Assembly: GCA_023245695.1 (NCBI GenBank) | Contig: JAHFJT010000055.1 | Coordinates: forward strand, 1 to 6,401 | Length of the DNA: 6,401 bases | From: Candidatus Peregrinibacteria bacterium | GTDB lineage: Bacteria; Patescibacteriota; Gracilibacteria; UBA1369; UBA12463 | Direction of reading: 5' to 3' | In this document: positions 1 through 5,501 of the stretch, piece after piece | How the letters are laid out: the number at the start of each line of letters is the position of its first letter | Numbering within the stretch: position 1 is the first letter of the stretch | Program-made: the position numbers and the translations under genes | The notes under the pieces: model-generated | Seen by the model: the letters and a program-made list of their open reading frames with translations, nothing else | The model's database searches: none | What the model was told of the DNA's origin: nothing

Positions 1-1841
1 GGAACGCGTTTCGGATCGAACTTCTTGATCTCCTCTTTCTTGCGACCCATCGCGATATCCTTGATCGCCTTGATAATCGTCTGTGGCGTAATGCCGTGTT
101 TTTCGTTGTACGCTACCTGGATCGCTCGTCGTCGATCGGTCTCGCCAATCGCCTGCGTCATCGCTGCCGTCATTCGATCGGCATAGAGCACGACCGTTCC
201 ATTGATGTTTCGAGCCGCACGACCAATTGTCTGAATTAACGCCGGCGCCGAGCGCAAGAAGCCCTCTTTGTCCGCATCCAGAATCGCAATAAACGACACC
301 TCAGGAAGATCCAAACCTTCTCGCAACAAGTTGATACCCACCACAACATCAAGCACCCCGAGACGCAAGTCTCGTAAGATCTCAATTCGCTGCATCGTAT
401 CAATATCGGAGTGAAGATACTTCACCTTGATACCCGCATCCACCAAGAACTCGGTAAGATCTTCAGCCGATCGTTTCGTCAACGTCGTAATGAGCGTACG
501 CTCATTCGCCTTATTTCGAGCCTGAATCTCATTCAAAATATCATCGATCTGATGCTTCGTTGGTCGCACCTCCACGACAGGATCAATCAAGCCCGTAGGA
601 CGAATAATGAGCTCCACAATCTTATTTGGATCGTTCTTCACCTGGTTCATTTCGTACTTCGCCGGCGTCGCGGACACGTACATCGCTTGATTGATATGCT
701 TCTCAAACTCCTCGAACTTCAACGGTCGATTGTCATGCGCTGACGGCAGACGGAAGCCATAATCAATGAGCGTCTGTTTTCGAGAATAGTTACCATTGTA
801 CATACCACCAATCTGCGGAATCGTAATATGTGACTCATCCACGATGAGCAAGAAGTCGTCCGGGAAGTAGTCGAGCAATGTGGCACTCTGCTGTCCCGGT
901 TCACGAGCCGCAAGATATCGAGTATAGTTCTCAATACCGCTACAGTATCCCGTTTCCAGGAGGAGCTCGATATCATACTCTGTTCGAGTTTTGATACGCT
1001 CTGCCTCCACGATCTTTCCCATCGACAGCAGTTCTTTGTGTCGAAGCTCCATATCCGTACGAATATTATCCACAGCACTCTTCACCTTCTCAGGTGTGGT
1101 AACATCATGCTTCGCTGGGAAGATATGAACCGACTTCAAATCCGTGATTACCTCTCCAGTAATCGCATCCACTTCAGAGATTTTCTCGATCTCATCACCA
1201 AAAAACTCCAGTCGATAGACCGTATCTTTATGCGGTGGAAAAATTTCCAAACTGTCGCCAAGCACATGAAACATACCCTGCCGGAACTCAAGATCCGATC
1301 GTCGATACTGGATATCGGTGAGATGTCGAAGTAACTTATCGCGCTTTCGCTCTTCTCCCACTTTCAACTCGATCGCCAGTTCGGTATACGATGACACATC
1401 ACCCAAGCCGTAAATACACGAAACCGAAGCCACAATCAAGGTATCCGGTCGTGTAAGCAAATTCACGGTCGCAGCGTGTCGAAACTTTTCAATCTCTTCA
1501 TTAATCGATGCATCTTTCTCAATATACGTATCGCTCGACGGCATGTACGCCTCCGGCTGATAGTAGTCATAGTACGAAACAAAGTAACTCACCGCATTAT
1601 CTGGAAAGAGCTCCTTGAACTCACTACAGAGCTGCGCTGTGAGCGTTTTGTTGTGCGCCAGGATCAAGGTCGGCTTTTGGAGCTTCTGGATCGCCTGCGC
1701 CATCACAAAGGTCTTACCCGTGCCCGTAGCACCGAGGAGCACCTGATCTCGCATACCCGCTTTCGCATTCTTGACGAGCTTTTCGATTGCCTTAGGCTGA
1801 TCGCCCTGCGGCTCAAACTGTGAAACAAGTTTAAATTCCAT
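1..1841 (-). CDS. uvrB: UvrABC excision nuclease subunit B (DNA damage recognition helicase-like ATPase), C-terminus cut by window edge
   Basis: UvrB takes DNA over from UvrA during nucleotide excision repair, verifies the lesion with a beta-hairpin threaded between the strands, and recruits UvrC for incision. It acts in the cytoplasm. Reading from the ATG at 1841, 613 residues are visible and the frame is open to base 1. The protein shows Walker A GATGTGKT (residues 37-44), the tyrosine-rich beta-hairpin with YYDYYQPEAY followed by PSSDTYIEKD, the DESH Walker B box, and the late helicase motifs GINLLREGLDLPE, DADKEGFLRS and QTIGRAARN. UvrB is usually about 660-680 aa, so the missing part should be the C-terminal UVR motif that contacts UvrC. 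The start is fixed by the usual family N-terminus (FEPQGDQPKAI). No Shine-Dalgarno sequence precedes it, and a promoter-like element ends 8 nt before the ATG. Arginine codon use is extreme: CGA 24, CGT 8, CGC 4, CGG 1, AGA/AGG 0. Identification is secure. Confidence 0.98.
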   Translation of the reverse strand, partial: MEFKLVSQFEPQGDQPKAIEKLVKNAKAGMRDQVLLGATGTGKTFVMAQAIQKLQKPTLILAHNKTLTAQLCSEFKELFPDNAVSYFVSYYDYYQPEAYMPSSDTYIEKDASINEEIEKFRHAATVNLLTRPDTLIVASVSCIYGLGDVSSYTELAIELKVGEERKRDKLLRHLTDIQYRRSDLEFRQGMFHVLGDSLEIFPPHKDTVYRLEFFGDEIEKISEVDAITGEVITDLKSVHIFPAKHDVTTPEKVKSAVDNIRTDMELRHKELLSMGKIVEAERIKTRTEYDIELLLETGYCSGIENYTRYLAAREPGQQSATLLDYFPDDFLLIVDESHITIPQIGGMYNGNYSRKQTLIDYGFRLPSAHDNRPLKFEEFEKHINQAMYVSATPAKYEMNQVKNDPNKIVELIIRPTGLIDPVVEVRPTKHQIDDILNEIQARNKANERTLITTLTKRSAEDLTEFLVDAGIKVKYLHSDIDTMQRIEILRDLRLGVLDVVVGINLLREGLDLPEVSFIAILDADKEGFLRSAPALIQTIGRAARNINGTVVLYADRMTAAMTQAIGETDRRRAIQVAYNEKHGITPQTIIKAIKDIAMGRKKEEIKKFDPKRV

Positions 1842-1849
1842 GACAATCT

Positions 1850-1879
1850 ATTCTATCGTAAAAAGACCCCGGAACGCAA
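1850..1879 (-). promoter_or_regulatory. Candidate sigma70-like promoter of uvrB, giving a leaderless or nearly leaderless mRNA
   Basis: On the minus strand, TTGCGT (1879-1874) is followed after 18 bp by TAGAAT (1855-1850), and the uvrB ATG lies 8 nt further on. Transcription starting 6-8 nt after the -10 would begin at or just before the start codon, which fits the lack of a Shine-Dalgarno sequence. The whole gap to the preceding stop codon is 60 bp. The -35 is weak (3 of 6 consensus bases). A direct repeat GTTC-N4-GTTC (1883-1872) overlaps the -35 and is not a known LexA box spacing. Confidence 0.4.
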
Positions 1880-1901
1880 GAACCGATAAGCAAAAAACTC
1901 T

Positions 1902-2399
1902 TTAATTTATGCCTCCTGAAGCCATTTTCTTCGAAAGGTACCGAAAAAAATGGAGCATCGCCATAGTGACATCAGGCTGTTGAACTATATCAGGCGCATA
2001 AAAACCGCTAAACACATCGTATGTCATATCGTGGCCAGCACTCGGCACTAGTCCAACAAAGAGAGGCTTGTGCATAAGTTCAATCGCGAGACCATTATGA
2101 AAATCCACCCACTCATCAATCGAGTGATGCTGACTTACGTAGTGGCTTATTTCTGCCAATCTTCCAACCGTAAACTGCTGAACAATCAATGTGGAAATCT
2201 TCGTCTCGAATTGCGCAAACTGAAACTGACGAATCATATCGAGACTCGGTATAGGATGAAGCTTGGACATGCTTCGAGACAACGCTGGAGTAGGCGTCTC
2301 CTGTGCTGGAACCTCTTCGACACGAAATTGACGACCACCATCTGCTGCCATATCGATCATGACAAAAAATAAGCTACATGAAAAGAAATTTATCCGCAT
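1902..2399 (-). CDS. Small protein of unknown function, possibly exported
   Basis: I do not recognise this protein. From the ATG at 2399 it has 165 residues. The first ~19 (MRINFFSCSLFFVMIDMA) form a short basic start and a hydrophobic stretch like a weak signal peptide, though the cleavage site is not clear. A Pro/Thr/Glu-rich segment (VPAQETPTP, about residues 30-38) resembles a linker. The rest looks globular, with a His-rich patch (HYVSQHHSIDEWVDFHN, residues 86-102) and a further HKP and GHD. The frame is open upstream to a GTG at 2471 inside the deacetylase gene, but a good promoter (2460-2433) lies downstream of that GTG, so 2399 is preferred. ATGs at 2360 and 2351 would give a shorter cytoplasmic form. 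AAGG sits directly against the 2399 ATG, too close for a normal Shine-Dalgarno. The gene starts 47 nt after the deacetylase/hydrolase stop and might serve the same envelope process, but that rests on position only. Confidence 0.7.
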   Translation of the reverse strand: MRINFFSCSLFFVMIDMAADGGRQFRVEEVPAQETPTPALSRSMSKLHPIPSLDMIRQFQFAQFETKISTLIVQQFTVGRLAEISHYVSQHHSIDEWVDFHNGLAIELMHKPLFVGLVPSAGHDMTYDVFSGFYAPDIVQQPDVTMAMLHFFRYLSKKMASGGIN

Positions 2400-2432
2400 C
2401 CTTATATCAGACAAACTGAAGCTGAGCAAGCC

Positions 2433-2460
2433 ATTATAGGCACGATTTAATTCTTTCCAA
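2433..2460 (-). promoter_or_regulatory. Promoter of the small gene 2399-1902, overlapping the stop codon of the upstream gene
   Basis: On the minus strand, TTGGAA (2460-2455), a 16-bp spacer and a perfect -10 TATAAT (2438-2433) predict a transcript start near 2426. The -35 lies in the last codons of the deacetylase/hydrolase gene and the spacer contains its TAA stop (2449-2447). The predicted leader to the ATG at 2399 is about 27 nt. This position argues against the GTG start at 2471. Confidence 0.55.
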
Positions 2461-4651
2461 TCGCAGGCCACGCAATATCATACGTATTACTCGCGTTCCA
2501 AAGCACAAAACCGTCGCTACCCGCGTCTCGAGCACCCTTCATTTGTTGGTAAATATAGTCACTATTATAAGGGATTGTCACACGATAGGTGAAAGACTGA
2601 AGCCATGGACGGATCGCCGTCTCAGCGCCTTTTGCGTAATCTACGAAGTACTTTGCCGTCTGCCAGGTAAAGAAGTATGGCTCATCGGCAGGATTCTTAT
2701 GACCTCCAAATCCAGGCCCAAAGTGTGACGGATAGCCCATCGGATAGATGACGTCCAGATACGGCGCGATACACTCAATCTTCTGACCCGTCGTCTTGGC
2801 ATCATATCCATGCTGCCATCCCACAATGCCAAAAATATCCGCACCGAGCTTCACGCCCGTCGGAATGGTCTGCTTGCGAGCCTCACGCATAAAATCACGA
2901 ATTACCTCCCACTTCTGAGTCTTGGCAGGGTCAAATCCCTTGAATCGCATCGCCGACAAATTTCCCTCCGTTGGAAATCGAACGTAATCAAACTGCACCT
3001 CATCCACGCCCATCGCAGCCGCCTCTTTCGTCTCATCGATGACGTACTGAACTGTCTGGGGATTCGAGGCATCAAGCCACGCGGCACCCTTATTATCCTT
3101 CCACGCCCCACCGCCTGCACTCTGAATGGCAAGATCAGGCCGAGCGAAGAGCACCCGCTTTTCTTTGAAGGCCACAAGACGAGCCACGACATATATACCA
3201 CGTGAGTGCATATCTTTGATAAAGGCACGCATATCTTTGAGAATTGGCTTCTGGTCAGGCTTTCCATAGGTCAACGAACCTTCCGATTCATCAAGATCAA
3301 ACGTCACCATATTGCCCCCAGCTGCGAGGAGCCGAGTCGCAAGTTTCGCACCCGTATCACTTGCCGCGGTCGAACCCGTGAAGTAAATACCACGCTTGAT
3401 ATTGGCTTTCTTCTGAAGAATAGCGAGCCAATGCTTCGCGATGTCCGGGGAAAGCGCCACGTACTTCCAGTCCCATCCCTGAACATCTGGGGAAATGAGT
3501 ACACCCTTCTTTTTGTAATTAATGTACGTGTCCGCCTCAGCGTCCTTACACTCATCATAGGGATACGTCGGTCGAGGAGGTGGTGTAACGACCACCGGCT
3601 GAACCGTTGGCGCAACAACTGGATCTACGCTCTGCGCCTGCTGTTGCTGCTGGACGGGCGGCACCGATGCACTCACTGTTGGCATCACGCCGTCCCACAG
3701 CTGAGCAACAAGTCCTGATCGCAATTTAGCCTTATCCAAGCCACTTAGGCTCTCAGCCGTCACCGTATCAGGGTTACCATCACTCACATAGGGTTTGAAG
3801 ATTTCAGCGCCCTCACGACGAGCCGTATCGCCCGGAGTTCGCGTAAACCATCGCTTCCACTCATCATCGATCGCCTGAATACGAGGAACGCGCATCGCAT
3901 CGTACTTTGCAGACCACGGAACCCACGCAGGATCCGCACCCACCAATAGTCCAAGTCGAAACTTTTTCGCCACAGCCGTCATAGCCGCACCCTTTGGCAC
4001 ACCACCAAACGGATACGCAATACTATCCAAAGGAAAGTTTACGAGTCCAAAACTTCGAATATAATCCTCTTCATTTTGAATCTCAGACATCACACCATCC
4101 GCATCCAGAAGCGATAAATTCGCATGAGTAAGAGTGTGATTTCCAATCTCACGACCAGTGCTCAAAAGATACTGTAGCGCCTCCTTCGTATTCGGAACGA
4201 GCTTGAATGGACTCTTGTTGATATAAAAAATCGCCGCAGAACCGAAGTCCGGATGCACCTTCAGAAAATCATCCATGATGCCAATCGCCGTATACGGATC
4301 CACCTTTCCATCTTTAAAGTTCATCTGGGTATAGCCACCATCATCAAATGTAAACACGACCGGCTTCTTCCCAAATGGCACCGCAATATGCTGATTCATG
4401 AAGTCCTGTATTGAGATCGCACGATAGTCATTATTGTACAACCACTCGAGATCTTGGCGGAAATGGTCGAACGATCGTGTATACGAAGCATCCTTCGGGC
4501 CAATCTGGTGATACTCCATGATCGGAATACGACCAAGTTCATTCGGCACTTGAGCCTTCGTCGAAGGCGCTCCTTGCGCAAAAGCACCCGCAGGGATCAA
4601 AAGCCCAAACAGAGAAATTGCCGTTATAAAACTCAAGAGTCGTTTTTCCAC
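2447..4651 (-). CDS. Secreted two-domain protein: CE4/NodB polysaccharide deacetylase fused to DUF4015 glycosyl-hydrolase-like domain
   Basis: This 734-residue protein probably deacetylates and cuts or binds an amino-sugar polymer outside the cytoplasmic membrane. Residues 1-25 are a clear Sec signal peptide (EKRLL, hydrophobic core, AGAFA before Q). The CE4 domain (about 40-265) has motif 1 TFDDG (101-105), motif 2 HTLTH (172-176) with both metal-binding His, and YPFGG (213-217) at motif 3. A Pro/Gln/Val-rich linker with five Gln in a row spans about 323-362. The C-terminal region (383-734) matches DUF4015 (PF13200): GVLISPD, FDLDESEG (451-458), DEVQFDYVRFP (550-560), DVIYPMGYPSHF (633-644) and DGFVLWNASNTY (713-724). 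The start is placed at the GTG at 4651 because the signal peptide begins there; the open frame extends to 4858 but would then overlap the divergent gene and its promoter. No Shine-Dalgarno is visible. The order of domains recalls PgaB/HmsF, which pairs CE4 with a different hydrolase domain. Substrate is unknown. Arginine codons: CGT 14, CGA 11, CGC 3, CGG 3. Confidence 0.92.
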   Translation of the reverse strand: MEKRLLSFITAISLFGLLIPAGAFAQGAPSTKAQVPNELGRIPIMEYHQIGPKDASYTRSFDHFRQDLEWLYNNDYRAISIQDFMNQHIAVPFGKKPVVFTFDDGGYTQMNFKDGKVDPYTAIGIMDDFLKVHPDFGSAAIFYINKSPFKLVPNTKEALQYLLSTGREIGNHTLTHANLSLLDADGVMSEIQNEEDYIRSFGLVNFPLDSIAYPFGGVPKGAAMTAVAKKFRLGLLVGADPAWVPWSAKYDAMRVPRIQAIDDEWKRWFTRTPGDTARREGAEIFKPYVSDGNPDTVTAESLSGLDKAKLRSGLVAQLWDGVMPTVSASVPPVQQQQQAQSVDPVVAPTVQPVVVTPPPRPTYPYDECKDAEADTYINYKKKGVLISPDVQGWDWKYVALSPDIAKHWLAILQKKANIKRGIYFTGSTAASDTGAKLATRLLAAGGNMVTFDLDESEGSLTYGKPDQKPILKDMRAFIKDMHSRGIYVVARLVAFKEKRVLFARPDLAIQSAGGGAWKDNKGAAWLDASNPQTVQYVIDETKEAAAMGVDEVQFDYVRFPTEGNLSAMRFKGFDPAKTQKWEVIRDFMREARKQTIPTGVKLGADIFGIVGWQHGYDAKTTGQKIECIAPYLDVIYPMGYPSHFGPGFGGHKNPADEPYFFTWQTAKYFVDYAKGAETAIRPWLQSFTYRVTIPYNSDYIYQQMKGARDAGSDGFVLWNASNTYDIAWPAIGKN

Positions 4652-4657
4652 AGAGCC

Positions 4658-4685
4658 ATAGTAGCAAACAGCCCATTCTATGCAA
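4658..4685 (-). promoter_or_regulatory. Weak candidate promoter of the deacetylase/hydrolase gene
   Basis: On the minus strand, TTGCAT (4685-4680) is followed after 16 bp by TACTAT (4663-4658), which ends 6 nt before the GTG start and would give a leaderless message. An alternative -10 is TAGAAT (4680-4675), the same hexamer as at uvrB, which would leave a leader of roughly 17 nt but has no good -35. The 125-bp gap between the divergent starts must hold the promoter; which of the two is used cannot be told from sequence. Confidence 0.3.
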
Positions 4686-4715
4686 ACGAAAGGGCATAAA
4701 CTATTTTCATACGCA

Positions 4716-4744
4716 TTGCGAAAAAGCCAAAAAAGAGGTATAAT
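4716..4744 (+). promoter_or_regulatory. Promoter of the plus-strand gene 4777-5370
   Basis: TTGCGA (4716-4721), a 17-bp spacer rich in A, and a perfect TATAAT (4739-4744) form a good sigma70-like promoter. The transcript should start near 4751, leaving about 26 nt before the GTG at 4777. It lies in the divergent gap shared with the deacetylase gene, so the two genes could share control, though I see no convincing operator repeat there. Confidence 0.6.
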
Positions 4745-4776
4745 TGCAAGACTGATAATCTTAATAACACATTTCT

Positions 4777-5370
4777 GTGGGCCCGATAAAACCAATCGAT
4801 AGTAATAGTGAGAGCAATATAGAATTTCCCGACGGAGTATATTATCCTCCAAGAACATCTCCCGAAGTCACCCCGACAGAAACTGATCCAAAAATCATCG
4901 CCCTGCAAAATGAAATCGGGGAAAGAGTAGGCATGCTAAAAACAAAGGAACCAGATGCCTGGTCACGAGCTATGTTTAACAACCTCAAACTCTATCTTCC
5001 GGGAAAAACTGGCAAGCAACAGTTTGCCATACTGAAAGAGGCTGGAGCACTCGACATGCCCTTCGATAACGAAAATGGATATAATAGCGAGCTCGCAAAA
5101 ACCAGAACCCAGGGAGACTTCTTTAGCGACATCGCAAAAGCGGTCGAAGAGTATGGAGTGGATATGGACCGGGTAGACAAACTCTATGCATCAACCCGAT
5201 CACCACAGGTTGATGAACTCGATCCACAGCAACGAGAACATGGAAGTCAAAAATCAGAACACGAGGCTGAGTTGAGTGAACTTTTTTTACTCCTAGAGCC
5301 AGTGTACAAAAAACTCCGAACAATGGGGTACAACCATTATGACATCACGGGAGATGCCCGTGAAATATAA
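4777..5370 (+). CDS. Protein of unknown function, 197 aa, acidic and predicted soluble
   Basis: I do not recognise this protein. It has no signal peptide or membrane segment. The first ~38 residues are Pro/Ser/Thr/Glu-rich and look disordered (PIDSNSESN, PPRTSPEVTPTETDP). Residues 39-140 look mainly helical (IIALQNEIGERVGML, AWSRAMFNNLKLYLPG, FFSDIAKAVEEYGVDMDRVDKLYA). A charged Gln/Glu/His stretch (about 147-166) leads to a final helix (LSELFLLLEPVYKKLRTMGY). The start is the GTG at 4777: an in-frame TAA lies 12 nt upstream and the next Met is residue 53. No Shine-Dalgarno is present, but a strong promoter ends 32 nt upstream. It is the only plus-strand gene, diverges from the deacetylase gene and stops 4 bp before the tRNA 3' end. 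Its nine arginines include three AGA, a codon absent from uvrB and the deacetylase gene, which may mean low expression or later acquisition. Real gene likely, function unknown. Confidence 0.75.
   Translation: MGPIKPIDSNSESNIEFPDGVYYPPRTSPEVTPTETDPKIIALQNEIGERVGMLKTKEPDAWSRAMFNNLKLYLPGKTGKQQFAILKEAGALDMPFDNENGYNSELAKTRTQGDFFSDIAKAVEEYGVDMDRVDKLYASTRSPQVDELDPQQREHGSQKSEHEAELSELFLLLEPVYKKLRTMGYNHYDITGDAREI
5345..5363. other. Perfect 7-bp hairpin at the junction of the convergent 197-aa gene and tRNA-Arg
   Basis: TCACGGG (5345-5351) and CCCGTGA (5357-5363) form a perfect inverted repeat with a 5-nt loop, within the last codons of the plus-strand gene. Neither strand has a clean T-run after the stem, so it is not a standard intrinsic terminator. 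On the tRNA strand it lies about 11 nt past the CCA end and could shape the 3' trailer or slow polymerase. On the plus strand it is the only visible structure between the gene and antisense transcription of the tRNA. Confidence 0.4.
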
Positions 5371-5374
5371 ACTA

Positions 5375-5450
5375 TGGTGCGCCCGGCAGGATTCGAACCT
5401 GCGACCCCCAGCTCCGCAAGCTGATGCTCTATCCCCTGAGCTACGAGCGC
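5375..5450 (-). tRNA. tRNA-Arg, anticodon GCG, CCA end encoded
   Basis: The 76-nt minus-strand sequence folds as a standard tRNA. The acceptor stem GCGCTCG pairs with CGGGCGC (one G-T pair), the D stem GCTC with GAGC, the anticodon stem TCAGC with GCTGG, and the T stem GCAGG with CCTGC around TTCGAAT. The variable loop has 5 nt. The anticodon loop TTGCGGA gives anticodon GCG, which reads CGC and CGU. A20 in the D loop, C35 and A73 agree with known arginyl-tRNA synthetase identity elements. CCA is encoded at 5377-5375. Most bacteria carry ACG at this role, converted to ICG by TadA, so G34 is unusual, all the more because CGA, which G34 should not read, is a main arginine codon here. The gene sits 51 bp after the stop of the minus-strand gene 6383-5502 and has its own candidate promoter. 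Confidence 0.96.
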
Positions 5451-5468
5451 ATACGATCTAACTCGCGT

Positions 5469-5497
5469 ATCTTAATGGCAGCGAGAGCTTTAAGCAA
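5469..5497 (-). promoter_or_regulatory. Candidate promoter of tRNA-Arg(GCG)
   Basis: On the minus strand, TTGCTT (5497-5492), a 17-bp spacer and TAAGAT (5474-5469) lie upstream of the tRNA, predicting a start near 5462 and a leader of about 11 nt. The -35 falls in an imperfect hairpin (AGAG...CTCT, 5503-5484, with one bulged A and a 5-nt loop) directly after the stop codon of the preceding gene. That hairpin has no following T-run, so read-through from the preceding gene is also possible. Confidence 0.4.
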
Positions 5498-5501
5498 GTC
5501 T

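Noticed and set aside
411..1823. Plus-strand open frames of 98-115 aa across the uvrB region
   Set aside because: They are antisense shadows of uvrB: low-complexity Arg/Leu/Ile/His-rich translations with no recognisable domain.
1872..1883. GTTC-N4-GTTC direct repeat at the uvrB promoter as an SOS (LexA) box
   Set aside because: Known direct-repeat LexA boxes of alphaproteobacteria use N7 spacing, and the other known boxes are inverted repeats; neither fits.
1894..1899. T-run on the minus strand after the 165-aa gene as an intrinsic terminator
   Set aside because: No stable stem precedes it; the best pairing is 4 bp with a 7-nt loop.
1912..1917. Perfect AGGAGG on the minus strand near the end of the small gene
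   Set aside because: No start codon follows at a usable distance; the bases encode Ser-Gly-Gly in the gene's last codons.
3208..3240. 12-bp direct repeat GCATATCTTTGA with a 21-bp period
   Set aside because: It lies inside the DUF4015 domain, encodes two copies of KDM seven residues apart in a helix, and occurs only twice; coincidence of coding sequence is the simplest reading.
4396..4908. Short open frames on both strands around the divergent gap
   Set aside because: They overlap the deacetylase gene, its signal peptide or the divergent promoters, and their translations show no protein-like pattern.
5375..5450. tRNA-Arg as an integration site for a mobile element
   Set aside because: No integrase, no duplicated tRNA 3' fragment and no phage-like gene are visible in the window.
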